Positions 16,027 through 25,539 of a stretch of 64,000 nt of DNA are shown here, in pieces (position 1 is the first letter of the stretch; each line of letters begins with the position of its first letter). The notes under the pieces were generated by a model. It did no database searches. It was not told the origin of the DNA and saw nothing but the letters and a program-made list of their open reading frames with translations. Location: positions 62,001 through 126,000 of the forward strand of contig NZ_JAESVD010000001.1 in assembly GCF_016765635.1 (NCBI RefSeq), read 5' to 3'. The translations under genes and the position numbers were made by a program. Source of the DNA: Shewanella schlegeliana. Lineage in GTDB: Bacteria; Pseudomonadota; Gammaproteobacteria; Enterobacterales; Shewanellaceae.

Positions 16027-17201
16027 ATGAAAGAAGTAAGATAGCGCAAGGCTTTTATGTTTTTGTAGCCGGGCTCTCTAGTGGCTATGCATTGATGCCT
16101 ATTTATCCATCTTATATTTTATTGACAGTTGCTATTGCTACACTTTTTATTTGCACTAATTTAAGAGTAGTAAGAACGAATTTTCTAATATCAGTTTTTT
16201 TATTTGTCGTATTTTTTATAGGTTGTATAACAAGTATTCAATCTATAGGCAATCTTACTGCTGTGATTAAATTGCAAATTGTTGTTCTATTTTCCTTTGT
16301 AGTTGTTAGTACTGTTAAATATGAGCGATTTGTCAGTTTGTATATAACATTCATGTTAATTGTTTCTATAGTTTCTTTAGTTTTATATACTTTAGTTAAT
16401 TTTTTTGATTTTAACATTCATTCATATCTACCTATCATTTATAATGAAAATGATATGGGATATTATAACGGTTTTGTGTTTTTTATTTTCTCTTCTGAGT
16501 ATATTCAATATAGAAATACTGGTTTTTTTTGGGAGCCAGGGATTTTCTCTTCATATTTAACTCTTGCTATTCTTTTAACTAAACATGTAAGTTTGAAACG
16601 TGACTTGTTGATTACAGTGATATTGTCTTTGGCTGTATTCTCCACCTACTCTACTGCTGGTTATATTTTATTATTGCTGGCTCTTCTAGCTAAGTTTTCA
16701 TCAGGTTTCAAAACTAAGGTCTTTATACTATTATTTACATTTTTCTCCATTATATTTATTTATCTAATGTCCTCTGAGGTTATAGAGTTTACAAGAGCTT
16801 ACTTCCCTGAAGTGACAAATAAATTCTTTGTTAGTGAATCCGCATCAATAATTGATAGAGTTCAATCCCCAATAATAAATCTTCAGGCTTTTCTTAATAA
16901 TCCTATGTTTGGTGTAGGTTTAAATGAACTAAATCAGATTTATTTGGAAAAAGGAGATTATGCTCAGTCCTCTACAATGACTTACTACTTTGGTGCGTTT
17001 GGAGTCCTAGGAGCGTTCTACACAATCATGTTGTTAGCGGGAACTGTTTTTACTAAGTTTGAAAAATTTGATAATTTTAATGGGATTATAGCATTTATTA
17101 TGATGCTAATTATTCTGAACAAAGAGCCACATATGTTTTTTTGCTTTACATATATACTTATTTTCTATTGGAGTCTAAAAAATGTGAAGGAATATAAGTA
17201 A
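16023..17201 (+). CDS. wzy: Probable O-antigen/capsule polymerase Wzy
   Basis: This 392-residue protein consists almost entirely of hydrophobic helices (about 10-12), with a larger periplasmic loop near residues 235-300. There is no strong sequence motif, as is usual for Wzy. The motif NTGFFWEPGIFSSYL near 165-180 resembles the F/W-EPG signature seen in many Wzy proteins of the O-antigen polymerase/ligase superfamily. Position between glycosyltransferase and flippase genes supports the role. It overlaps the upstream gene by 4 bases and is followed immediately by the flippase gene. Wzy joins repeat units on the periplasmic face of the inner membrane. Confidence 0.75.
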   Translation: MNERSKIAQGFYVFVAGLSSGYALMPIYPSYILLTVAIATLFICTNLRVVRTNFLISVFLFVVFFIGCITSIQSIGNLTAVIKLQIVVLFSFVVVSTVKYERFVSLYITFMLIVSIVSLVLYTLVNFFDFNIHSYLPIIYNENDMGYYNGFVFFIFSSEYIQYRNTGFFWEPGIFSSYLTLAILLTKHVSLKRDLLITVILSLAVFSTYSTAGYILLLLALLAKFSSGFKTKVFILLFTFFSIIFIYLMSSEVIEFTRAYFPEVTNKFFVSESASIIDRVQSPIINLQAFLNNPMFGVGLNELNQIYLEKGDYAQSSTMTYYFGAFGVLGAFYTIMLLAGTVFTKFEKFDNFNGIIAFIMMLIILNKEPHMFFCFTYILIFYWSLKNVKEYK

Positions 17202-18497
17202 ATGAAGTATAATTTGATATTGTCTCTTGTTTTTAAGTTTATATCAATGCTAGTAGGGTTGCTTAGTGTTCCCTTGTATATTAATTATTTTTCAAACAAT
17301 GAAGTTTTGGGAGTGTGGTTTGCTATACTTGCTCTCTTAACTTGGATTATGTTTTTTGACTTAGGTATAAGTAATGGGTTGAAAAATGAACTTATACGTC
17401 TAATATCACTCGGAGATTTTGCTTATGCCAAAAAGATTTTTATTAAATCTTTTTACACATTAGGTGGGCTTAGTCTACTATGTATCTTTAGTAGTGTGAT
17501 TATAGTTTCTTATCTTTTTTCAGTTGGTATTGGAAGTGAGTTTGGTTTATCTTCAAGAGAATTTTATTGTTCATTGTTAATTCTTTTGGTTTCAGTATTT
17601 ATTCAGTTACCCTTGAAGCTAGGATTAGCAGGTCTACTCTCTTTTCAAAAAAGTGCAATCTCTAACCTTCCTATGTTATTGACTCAAGTGTTAGTTATTA
17701 TATTTCTATATACCTTTAGTGATTTAATTGGAAATAATAAGTTTTTGTTCTTATCTATTTGTTTCTCTTTTGCTCTCATTCTACCGTTAATACCATCGCT
17801 GATTTATGTATTATATTTGTTTTCAAGTAGTATGAATGGACAGCAAAGTAAGAGTCGCACTATAGGGTTTTATGAGTCAGTCATTGCTCCTGGATTGGTT
17901 TTTTTTTGTATTCAAATTTTACTTTTGTTAGTTACAGGTAGTAACGAGTTTTTCATATTAAAATTTTTAGATGGTGAGGCCGTTGTTAACTATCAGGTTT
18001 ATTATAAACTCTATTCAATAGTTTTAGTTTTTTTTAGTACTTTATGTATACCTTTTTGGGGGTATCTAAGGAAGTCATATCTAGAAAATGATAAAATAAA
18101 AATGATAAAATATACTAAGTATGTTTTATTATCTTTGTTTGTCTCAGTTCTTCTGGCTTTATTACTCGTCTTGTTCGATGATAACATATTCACAATTTGG
18201 ATTGGTGATGTTGATAACTTGTATTCATCTTCCGATAGTTTATATATGGCTTTTTATGTTGTTATAATTGTTCTGCTGAATTTGACTGCGGTTTTTACTA
18301 ATTCATTTGGAATGTTAAAATATCAAGTTTTCGGCCTTTTTATCGCTTTTATTTTGAAAGTTGTATTATGTTTTAGTCTTGGAATTGAAAGTTGGTCAGG
18401 AATTGTTCTAGTAACATCCCTTTGCTTAATACCATGCTTATTTCTGCAGGTCTATTGTTTGTATAGTAAAATTAATTTAGGAAAGTATTATGTTTGA
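17202..18497 (+). CDS. wzx: Probable O-antigen flippase Wzx
   Basis: This 431-residue, 12-helix membrane protein has the polysaccharide-flippase pattern: an N-terminal YNLILSLVFKFISMLVG, charged residues near ANGLKNELIRLIS-like text (SNGLKNELIRLIS near 62-74), and paired helices through the C-terminus. It would move undecaprenyl-PP-linked repeats across the inner membrane. The ATG directly follows the TAA of wzy, and its 3' end overlaps the start of fnlA by 8 bases. Composition is AT rich, typical of laterally exchanged O-antigen wzx/wzy genes. Confidence 0.82.
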   Translation: MKYNLILSLVFKFISMLVGLLSVPLYINYFSNNEVLGVWFAILALLTWIMFFDLGISNGLKNELIRLISLGDFAYAKKIFIKSFYTLGGLSLLCIFSSVIIVSYLFSVGIGSEFGLSSREFYCSLLILLVSVFIQLPLKLGLAGLLSFQKSAISNLPMLLTQVLVIIFLYTFSDLIGNNKFLFLSICFSFALILPLIPSLIYVLYLFSSSMNGQQSKSRTIGFYESVIAPGLVFFCIQILLLLVTGSNEFFILKFLDGEAVVNYQVYYKLYSIVLVFFSTLCIPFWGYLRKSYLENDKIKMIKYTKYVLLSLFVSVLLALLLVLFDDNIFTIWIGDVDNLYSSSDSLYMAFYVVIIVLLNLTAVFTNSFGMLKYQVFGLFIAFILKVVLCFSLGIESWSGIVLVTSLCLIPCLFLQVYCLYSKINLGKYYV

Positions 18498-19527
18498 TAA
18501 TAAAGTATTGTTAATTACGGGTGGTACTGGTTCGTTTGGAAATGCTGTTCTAGACAGATTTTTACAAACAGATATTAAAGAAATAAGAATATTTTCTCGT
18601 GACGAGAAAAAACAAGATGACATGCGTAAAAAGTATAATTCACCAAAACTTAAGTTCTATATAGGTGATGTTAGAGACTACAACTCTATCTTATCTGCAT
18701 CTCGTGGTGTAGATTTTGTTTATCATGCTGCTGCATTAAAGCAAGTACCATCTTGTGAATTTCATCCGATGGAGGCTGTTAAAACTAATGTGCTAGGGAC
18801 TGAAAACGTATTAGAAGCTTGTATTGCGAATGAGGTTTCGAGAGTTGTTTGCTTAAGCACCGACAAAGCTGTTTATCCTATCAATGCGATGGGAATTTCA
18901 AAAGCAATGATGGAGAAAGTTATCGTTGCTAAGTCTCGAAATGTTGATCCTACAAAAACCGTAATTAGCGCTACTCGCTACGGAAATGTTATGGCATCTC
19001 GAGGCTCTGTCATTCCTTTGTTTTTACGACAAATAATTAATGGTGACGCGATAACAATAACCGATCCTAATATGACTCGTTTCATGATGACCCTAAATGA
19101 TGCGGTAGACCTAGTTTTACATGCATTCACTCATGGTGTAAATGGCGATATATTTGTTCAAAAAGCCCCTGCAGCGACGATTGATGTATTAGTTAAAGCG
19201 CTAAAAACAATTACATCAAAACCGGATCATCAAGTGAACGTTATTGGTACGCGCCATGGTGAAAAATTGTATGAAGCTTTGTGTAGCCGAGAGGAGATGT
19301 TTGTTGCTGAAGATCAAGGCGGTTACTATCGAATTCCCTCTGACAATAGAGACTTAAATTATTCTCAATATGTTGAAGAAGGTGAGCAAGATTTAAGTTC
19401 TATTGAAGATTATAACTCACATAATACAGAGCGTTTAGATGTTGAGGGGATGATCAAACTGCTACACAAATTAGACTTCATTGCTGATATAGAAGCGGGC
19501 AGTTTAGTCGTTCCTGAGGGGGTTTAA
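18490..19527 (+). CDS. fnlA: UDP-GlcNAc 4,6-dehydratase/5-epimerase FnlA (WbjB type)
   Basis: First enzyme of UDP-N-acetyl-L-fucosamine synthesis: a cytoplasmic, membrane-independent short-chain dehydrogenase/reductase of the CapE/FlaA1 group. The 345-residue protein shows the dinucleotide motif TGGTGSFGNAVL, the DVRDY segment, HAAALKQVPSCE near 81-92, and MGISKAMMEK, where the usual catalytic Tyr of YxxxK is Met, as in this inverting dehydratase group. Also seen are RYGNVMASRGSVIP and a C-terminal RHGEKLYE. It is followed by fnlB and fnlC, completing the three-enzyme pathway. Overlaps of 8 bases upstream and 1 base downstream suggest translational coupling. Confidence 0.92.
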   Translation: MFDNKVLLITGGTGSFGNAVLDRFLQTDIKEIRIFSRDEKKQDDMRKKYNSPKLKFYIGDVRDYNSILSASRGVDFVYHAAALKQVPSCEFHPMEAVKTNVLGTENVLEACIANEVSRVVCLSTDKAVYPINAMGISKAMMEKVIVAKSRNVDPTKTVISATRYGNVMASRGSVIPLFLRQIINGDAITITDPNMTRFMMTLNDAVDLVLHAFTHGVNGDIFVQKAPAATIDVLVKALKTITSKPDHQVNVIGTRHGEKLYEALCSREEMFVAEDQGGYYRIPSDNRDLNYSQYVEEGEQDLSSIEDYNSHNTERLDVEGMIKLLHKLDFIADIEAGSLVVPEGV

Positions 19528-20636
19528 TGAAAATATTAGTGACGGGTGCCAACGGATTTATTGGTAAAAATTTATGCTTTCAACTCGAGGAGCAAGGCTT
19601 TACTGATATTGTAAAAATTGATCGTGAAAACTCAAATCAAGAATTAGATACTGCATTAGAGAGTGTAGACTTTATTTATCATTTAGCGGGAATTAATCGC
19701 CCCAAAAATGAAGATGAGTTTAAACATGGTAATGCAGATTTAACATCATATATAGTTTCTAAGCTACAAGTGCTTAATCGTCAAACTCCTATCCTTTTGA
19801 CATCGTCAATTCAAGCAGAACAATCAAACCCTTATGGTGTAAGTAAAGCGCTTGCAGAAGAGTCGGTGAATCAGTATGCCAAGGGAGCAAACGCGAAAGT
19901 TTATATCTACCGTTTACCCAATGTGTTTGGTAAGTGGTGTCGCCCCAATTACAACTCTGTAGTTGCAACCTTTTGTTATAATGTTGCCAACGAACTGCCA
20001 TTAGTCATTAACGATCCCGAAGCAAAAGTGAACCTAGTTTATATTGATACTGTCTGTGAACACTTTATTCATCATTTAAGTAATGATGAACCAAGTGGAG
20101 AACAATCAATTAAGCCTATTTACCCAACCACAGTAGGCTATATTGCTAACGCTCTTGAATCATTCAAAGAGAGTAAAACTTCATTAGTTACTGAAAACGT
20201 AGGTACAGGGCTTTTGCGCGCTCTTTACTCTACTTACATTAGTTATTATACACCTGAGCAGTTTTCATACACTGTACCGTCGTATACAGACCCTCGTGGC
20301 TCTTTTTGTGAATTATTAAAAACCAAAGAAGCTGGCCAATTTTCTTTCTTTACTGCTCATCCCGGTATTACCCGTGGTGGTCATTATCATCATACGAAGA
20401 ATGAGAAATTCTTGGTAATAAAAGGACTGGCTAAATTTAAGTTTAAACATATTGCCACTGGAGACAGCTATGCATTAGATGTTTCCGGGGATGATTATCG
20501 AGTTGTTGAAACTGTTCCTGGTTGGACGCACGATGTGACCAATATTGGAGATTGTGAACTTATAGTTATGCTTTGGGCAAATGAAATTTTTGATAGAAAA
20601 AAGCCCGATACTTTTGCTATGCCACTACTGGGGTGA
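19527..20636 (+). CDS. fnlB: UDP-2-acetamido-2,6-dideoxy-hexulose reductase FnlB (WbjC type)
   Basis: Second enzyme of the UDP-L-FucNAc pathway: epimerisation/reduction of the 4-keto intermediate. The 369-residue protein has an N-terminal NAD(P)-binding SDR domain (TGANGFIGKNLC at residues 6-17; SNPYGVSKALAE, containing YxxxK) and a C-terminal cupin-like domain from about 250, with FFTAHPGITRGGHYHHTKNE providing clustered His residues. This SDR-cupin fusion is characteristic of FnlB/WbjC/CapF. TAATG joins it to fnlA. Confidence 0.92.
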   Translation: MKILVTGANGFIGKNLCFQLEEQGFTDIVKIDRENSNQELDTALESVDFIYHLAGINRPKNEDEFKHGNADLTSYIVSKLQVLNRQTPILLTSSIQAEQSNPYGVSKALAEESVNQYAKGANAKVYIYRLPNVFGKWCRPNYNSVVATFCYNVANELPLVINDPEAKVNLVYIDTVCEHFIHHLSNDEPSGEQSIKPIYPTTVGYIANALESFKESKTSLVTENVGTGLLRALYSTYISYYTPEQFSYTVPSYTDPRGSFCELLKTKEAGQFSFFTAHPGITRGGHYHHTKNEKFLVIKGLAKFKFKHIATGDSYALDVSGDDYRVVETVPGWTHDVTNIGDCELIVMLWANEIFDRKKPDTFAMPLLG

Positions 20637-20638
20637 AG

Positions 20639-21769
20639 ATGAAAAAATTAAAAGTAATGTCAGTCGTAGGTACACGCCCTGAAATTATTCGCTTATCTAG
20701 AGTTCTAGCTAAACTAGATGAACACTGTGAGCATATATTAGTACACACGGGACAAAATTATGATTTTGAATTAAATGAAGTATTTTTTAATGATTTAGGT
20801 GTACGCAAACCTGACTACTTTTTAAATGCAGCAGGCAAAAATGCCGCAGAAACAATTGGGCGAGTAATTATTAATGTTGATGATGCATTAGAAGAGATTC
20901 AGCCTGATGCCATGTTAATTTTGGGTGACACTAATTCATGTTTGTCTGCAATTCCTGCGAAACGTCGCAAAGTACCGATTTTTCATATGGAAGCTGGTAA
21001 TCGCTGTTTCGATCAACGTGTGCCTGAGGAGACGAACCGACGCATTGTTGATCACACTGCAGATATTAATTTGACGTACAGCTCTATTGCACGGGATTAC
21101 CTATTAGCAGAAGGCTTGCCAGCCGATCGTGTTATCAAAACTGGTAGTCCAATGTTTGAGGTATTAAACCATTATATGCCTCAAATTGATAACTCTGATG
21201 TATTGACTCGTTTAGAGTTACAGAAAGGGCAGTTTTTTGTCGTTAGCGCCCATCGTGAAGAGAATGTAGATTCACCTAAACAACTCGCTAAACTGGCAAA
21301 AACACTCAATGCTGTTGCTGCTCATTATGATCTACCAGTGATTGTATCAACGCACCCAAGAACACGTAATCGAATTGAAGAACAAGGTGTTAAATTTCAT
21401 AAAAATATTCAATTACTTAAACCTCTAGGTTTTCATGATTATAACCACTTACAGAAAATGGCTAAAGTCGTTTTATCCGACAGTGGTACGATTAATGAAG
21501 AATCATCAATCATGAACTTCCCTGCTTTGAATCTACGTGAGGCGCACGAGCGTCCAGAGGGAATGGAAGAAGCTTCAGTGATGATGGTAGGGCTATGTGT
21601 CGAAAGAGTTATGCAGGCATTGCAAGTGTTAGAGTCTCAGCCTAGTGGAACCGAGCGTTTATTACGTCCAGTTTATGACTATAGTATGCCTAATGTTTCC
21701 GAAAAAATAGTAAGAATCATTCATTCTTATACGGACTACGTAAAGCGCGTAGTTTGGAAAGAATATTAA
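20639..21769 (+). CDS. fnlC: UDP-GlcNAc 2-epimerase family enzyme FnlC (WbjD type)
   Basis: Third enzyme of the pathway, the C-2 epimerase that yields UDP-L-FucNAc. The protein (376 residues from this start) has the epimerase-2 fold motifs VVGTRPEIIRLSRVL at the N-terminus, HTGQNYD, LGDTNSCLSA, FHMEAGNRCFDQRVPEE near 116-132, SAHREENVDSP and SDSGTINEESS near 282-292. The frame has an upstream GTG at 20633 overlapping fnlB, but GGGGTGA is ideally placed for ATG 20639. It directly follows fnlA and fnlB, which makes the pathway assignment firm. Confidence 0.92.
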   Translation: MKKLKVMSVVGTRPEIIRLSRVLAKLDEHCEHILVHTGQNYDFELNEVFFNDLGVRKPDYFLNAAGKNAAETIGRVIINVDDALEEIQPDAMLILGDTNSCLSAIPAKRRKVPIFHMEAGNRCFDQRVPEETNRRIVDHTADINLTYSSIARDYLLAEGLPADRVIKTGSPMFEVLNHYMPQIDNSDVLTRLELQKGQFFVVSAHREENVDSPKQLAKLAKTLNAVAAHYDLPVIVSTHPRTRNRIEEQGVKFHKNIQLLKPLGFHDYNHLQKMAKVVLSDSGTINEESSIMNFPALNLREAHERPEGMEEASVMMVGLCVERVMQALQVLESQPSGTERLLRPVYDYSMPNVSEKIVRIIHSYTDYVKRVVWKEY

Positions 21770-21782
21770 GGGCGAATGTATA

Positions 21783-22991
21783 ATGAAAAGTAAAGTTATA
21801 TTTTATATTGGTAACTTTCATTATCCAAATGGAAATGCTGCAGGAAAGAGAGTTGCAGGGATAACGAAAATTTTCGCATTGCTGGGATATCATATTGTAA
21901 TATTTGATACGAGGCGAGAAGATTGCTCAGGATATAATTTAATAGAATTGGATGCAAAAAATTCTAACGAAACGGTAACTTGCTATTCCATGCCGTACCC
22001 TAAATCTCTTGCTGACTGGTTTCGAACTTCTAGGCTTCAGACTGAATTAATTAGAAAGATTGATGAATACCCGAAGGCTGAAGCTGCAGTGTTTTACGGA
22101 AGCCCAAGAATCTCAACATTTTCATTACCAGTTATTTCACACTTTAAACGGAATCAAGTATGCGTTGTTTGTGACGTTGTTGACTGGCTTACTGTTAAAA
22201 CAAAAAATCCAGTGAGAGATATTGTTAAAAAATCTGATGATTACTATCAGAAGGCAATCTTAAATAAGAAGTTTGATAAATCTATTTGCATTAGCAGTTA
22301 TCTTGATAGACTCTATAGTTCAGATATAAGTAATAGAGTTGTCATCCCTCCAGTACTTGCGGATAATATTAGCTCTAGTAAGGGGAGAGTAGATGAAGTA
22401 AAGCGCTTATTTTATGCTGGAAATCCGTTCCGTAATGACATGAAGGTTAATGATGTAAATGCAATGAAAGATAGAGTTGACTTAACTATAAAATACCTTT
22501 ATCAGTTAAAAAAGGAGGGTTGCGACAACTTTATTTTTGACGTTTATGGCTTGACCGTTACAGAAATTAAATCTAGCCTTCCTTATATCTCAGCTTATAT
22601 TGATTATCTTGGTGATAATATAAGGTTTAATGGCGCAGTATGTAATGATTTACTAGTCACAAAACTTAGAGATTCTGATTTTACAATTTTGTTTAGAGAT
22701 GAGAAAAGAGACAGTGTTGCAGGTTTTCCAAGTAAAGTTGCTGAGAGTATTATTAACGGAATTCCTGTAATCGTAAGTGATGTTGGAGATGTTAATCTTT
22801 ATCTAATAAATAAAAAAACAGCTTTGATTAGCAAGCCTTCTGATTCGATCACCCAAATTGAAACACTTAAAGAAGCTATACTTATGGATGAAGGGAAACT
22901 TACTGTTATGAAGATGGAATGCCTTAAAGATAATAGTTTTAGACCTGAAAATTACGTTGATGAAATGAAGGTATTCTTGGGCTATAAGTGA
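21783..22991 (+). CDS. Glycosyltransferase, GT-B fold (GT4-like)
   Basis: This 402-residue protein starts KVIFYIGNFHYPNGNAAGKR, a glycine-rich GT-B opening, and has a C-terminal donor domain with RDSVAGFPSKVAESIINGIP near 318-337, a divergent E-x7-E region, followed by VIVSDVGDV. The middle carries RLFYAGNPFRNDM, a typical start of the second Rossmann domain. The sugar is not predictable, but position after fnlABC suggests transfer onto or next to FucNAc. AT rich. Its stop overlaps the next frame by 4 bases. Confidence 0.75.
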   Translation: MKSKVIFYIGNFHYPNGNAAGKRVAGITKIFALLGYHIVIFDTRREDCSGYNLIELDAKNSNETVTCYSMPYPKSLADWFRTSRLQTELIRKIDEYPKAEAAVFYGSPRISTFSLPVISHFKRNQVCVVCDVVDWLTVKTKNPVRDIVKKSDDYYQKAILNKKFDKSICISSYLDRLYSSDISNRVVIPPVLADNISSSKGRVDEVKRLFYAGNPFRNDMKVNDVNAMKDRVDLTIKYLYQLKKEGCDNFIFDVYGLTVTEIKSSLPYISAYIDYLGDNIRFNGAVCNDLLVTKLRDSDFTILFRDEKRDSVAGFPSKVAESIINGIPVIVSDVGDVNLYLINKKTALISKPSDSITQIETLKEAILMDEGKLTVMKMECLKDNSFRPENYVDEMKVFLGYK

Positions 22992-24058
22992 CAGCGCATG
23001 GTAATGAAATGAAAATTGCATTTTTAGGTGATACAGCTTTGTTTGGTAAGTATAGCATTGAGAATGAGAGTGTTTATAAATACTTTCAAGAAATGTCTAT
23101 ATATCTTGCAGACTTTGACTATGTAGTAGCTAACCTAGAGGCTCCTTTTGCTAGGACATTAAGTAATGGAGCTAATAAGTCGGCAAATATATCCTCTAAC
23201 CCAAAAAATATTGAGATTTTGAAATATTTGAATGTCAATATTGTTTGTTTAGCTAATAACCATATTCTGGATTTCGGTTTGGATGGGCTAAATGAAACAA
23301 TAAAAACTTTAGAGAGTAACGGCATAGATTGGTTTGGTGTTTATGGAAGGGATATAGTAATTAGTAAGCTGAATTTAGCGCTTCATGGTTATTGCTCTTA
23401 TAATACTAACCCTATAGGGCTAAGTTCCACTAATAGTGGTGTTGCATCGTTAGATTATGAAAAGGTGATTGAGAAGTTTTGCGAATATAAAAAGCTAGGT
23501 TTGGTGAATGTTGTTTGTAATCATTCAGGCATTGAAAATGTTACAACACCTAGTGTTGATGATATTGTTTTTGCGCGTAACTTGTCAAAAATAGATGATT
23601 ATATATATATAGGTCACCACCCTCATGTTATGCAGCCGATTGAGACAATTAATGGAAGTTATATTTCTTATAGTTTAGGGAATTTTTGCTTTGACGAAAT
23701 CTATGATGCAAGAACTAATGATGTTTTAGTTTGTCAGTCAGAGGAGAATAAAGTTGGTTTAATAAAAACCTTTTTTATTGACGGTACTTCAATTTCAAGT
23801 GGAGAGAGAGCTATTTATCAAGGTGTTGATAGCTTAGGTTTTTCAAAGACTCCTATTAATGAGCTCAAGTTCGATGATGTTACAACCTACAACGAGAATA
23901 GGGTAAGGGAAATTGTCGATAGCATCAAAAGTAGAAATTCAAGAAGAGATTTTCGTTGGCTTATTGCCAGGATTTCTCCATATACCTTTATTAGAGTGAT
24001 AACTCGTCGTTATAATTCATATATGTATAAGAAAGTATTTTCATCAAAGTTACGTTAA
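22988..24058 (+). CDS. CapA/PgsA-type metallophosphatase-fold protein
   Basis: This 356-residue protein has the CapA (PGA_cap) core: KIAFLGDTALFGKYS, FDYVVANLEAPFA, LANNHILDFGLDGLNETIKTL (NNHxxD-G), VVCNHSGIE, and IGHHPHVMQPIETINGSYI followed by YSLGNFCFDE. CapA/PgsA acts in poly-gamma-glutamate capsule synthesis and resembles calcineurin-type phosphoesterases. The GTG at 22988 overlaps the previous stop (GTGA) and gives MTAHGNEMKIAFLG; an ATG at 23009 is an alternative and would match the family N-terminus. No clear signal peptide is present. In this locus it sits next to a TupA-like ATP-grasp gene, which suggests an amino-acid or amide decoration of the glycan. Confidence 0.8.
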   Translation: MTAHGNEMKIAFLGDTALFGKYSIENESVYKYFQEMSIYLADFDYVVANLEAPFARTLSNGANKSANISSNPKNIEILKYLNVNIVCLANNHILDFGLDGLNETIKTLESNGIDWFGVYGRDIVISKLNLALHGYCSYNTNPIGLSSTNSGVASLDYEKVIEKFCEYKKLGLVNVVCNHSGIENVTTPSVDDIVFARNLSKIDDYIYIGHHPHVMQPIETINGSYISYSLGNFCFDEIYDARTNDVLVCQSEENKVGLIKTFFIDGTSISSGERAIYQGVDSLGFSKTPINELKFDDVTTYNENRVREIVDSIKSRNSRRDFRWLIARISPYTFIRVITRRYNSYMYKKVFSSKLR

Positions 24059-24068
24059 GGGGGGGAGT

Positions 24069-24938
24069 ATGGCGAGTATTCAATATCGGTTGTTTTCTAG
24101 AGTTATTTCAATTTTACCTTTAAAACTAAGGATTAATGTTCTTTTTTTTAGAAGGTTTGGTAGGTTTGCAAATTTAAAAAGCCCAAATACTTTTAACGAA
24201 AAGCTTCAAGTTAGGAAACTTTATGATCGGGACAAACTTTTGACTGTTGCAGCTGATAAGTTAGCATCAAAAGAGTTTGTAAAGTCTATTCATCAAGGTC
24301 TTTATATACCAAAGACAATATGGGTAGGTGAAAGTGTTTCCGATATTGACTCTTTGGATATCAAACATCTTCCTGAAAATTATGTTTTTAAAGCAAATCA
24401 TACTAGTCAAACTATAAAGATTATAAGGGATGGTAGACATTTAGAACCGATTAAAATGAAAGTATTAGCTAATGATTGGTTGAAACACGATCAATCAGGA
24501 AGTCTTGGTGAGTGGGCTTATAAAAACATACCACGTAGAGTGTTTATAGAAGAGTTTTTAGATTTTGAAGGCCAAGCCCCTGATGACTATAAGTTTTTTG
24601 TTTTCCACGGTAAAGTTAAATATGTTCAATTAGATAGTGACCGATTTAGCGACCATTGTAGGAATATATTTGATAGTGATTGGAATGACTTAAATATTAA
24701 CTTTTCCCACCCACAAAAGACACCTAGTCCTAATAGGCCTTTATTTTTGGAGGATATGATCGAAATAGCAGAAAGTATTGGTAAATACTTTGACTTCATA
24801 AGAGTTGATTTGTATTTCTATCAAGAAAAAGTTACTTTTGGGGAGTTAACCGTTTACCCTGGTGCTGGTTATGAAAAGTTTCCTGACTTGAGTTATGATA
24901 TTCTATTCGGTAGTCATTGGGTTCAAAGTTACAGTTAA
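24069..24938 (+). CDS. TupA-like ATP-grasp protein
   Basis: This 289-residue protein shows the TupA-like ATP-grasp pattern: FNEKLQVRKLYDRDKLLTVAADKLASKEFV near the N-terminus in pieces, LPENYVFKANHTSQT (ATP-binding strand, near 100-114), RRVFIEEFLD, DYKFFVFHGKVKYVQLD, and FIRVDLYFYQEKVTFGELT near 240-258 with Asp and Glu metal ligands. TupA is named for teichuronopeptide synthesis in alkaliphilic Bacillus. A strong GGGGGGAG ribosome-binding site precedes the ATG. With the CapA-like neighbour it may attach an amino acid by an amide bond to a uronic acid of the repeat. The exact reaction is unknown. Confidence 0.8.
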   Translation: MASIQYRLFSRVISILPLKLRINVLFFRRFGRFANLKSPNTFNEKLQVRKLYDRDKLLTVAADKLASKEFVKSIHQGLYIPKTIWVGESVSDIDSLDIKHLPENYVFKANHTSQTIKIIRDGRHLEPIKMKVLANDWLKHDQSGSLGEWAYKNIPRRVFIEEFLDFEGQAPDDYKFFVFHGKVKYVQLDSDRFSDHCRNIFDSDWNDLNINFSHPQKTPSPNRPLFLEDMIEIAESIGKYFDFIRVDLYFYQEKVTFGELTVYPGAGYEKFPDLSYDILFGSHWVQSYS

Positions 24939-25088
24939 TTTATATCCGTTTATAGGTTATTTTAAATGTCTTGATTGATTATGTTTGGTCTTAATTTGAA
25001 ATTAGAAAAGTTGTTCATTTTTTGAAGTGGACATTAAAGTAAATTTCTTTGGTTGTCATTGTTGATGGGTTTTTAAAAGGTGAGTTTA

Positions 25089-25496
25089 GTGAAACTAATA
25101 GAACAGTCAGATACAGATAAATTATTTAGTATTGCGAAAGACTCTAAAAGAAAAAGAGCACACCTTAACTTACACTCTGATTATTCAGAAAAAGTTCAGC
25201 GTTTATTAATTGCTCTTTTGTCTGGTAGCTATGTTGAACCTCATTATCATGAACTCTGTTGGCAATGGGAAATGTTTCTGGTTATTCAAGGTGTAATTCA
25301 AGTTAAGACATACGATTTTGAAGGGAATGTAATTAAGTCGGTGTTAGTAGGCGATGAACAGCAAAGTAATTTAGTGCATCTTGAGCCTGGAGATATTCAT
25401 AGCGTAGAGTGCATAAGTGACAAAGCGCTAATGCTTGAAGTTAAAGAAGGACCGTTTGATCCAGGATGTGCAAAGTTATTCCCATCATTTATATAG
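25089..25496 (+). CDS. WbuC-family cupin protein
   Basis: This cupin-fold protein (135 residues) is typical of WbuC found at FucNAc-containing O-antigen loci. Motifs are RKRAHLNLH near the N-terminus, VEPHYHELCWQWEMFLVIQG (metal-binding His cluster and Glu), and LEPGDIHSVE. The function of WbuC is not established. The frame could begin at GTG 25080, but AAAAGGTGAG is correctly spaced for the GTG at 25089, giving the family-like start MKLIEQS. A 150-base spacer upstream shows no clear signal; 43 bases separate it from the next glycosyltransferase. Confidence 0.85.
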   Translation: MKLIEQSDTDKLFSIAKDSKRKRAHLNLHSDYSEKVQRLLIALLSGSYVEPHYHELCWQWEMFLVIQGVIQVKTYDFEGNVIKSVLVGDEQQSNLVHLEPGDIHSVECISDKALMLEVKEGPFDPGCAKLFPSFI

Positions 25497-25539
25497 GTTT
25501 TGCTCTAGTTAAAAGAGTAAATGATTAAAAGGACAAGAA

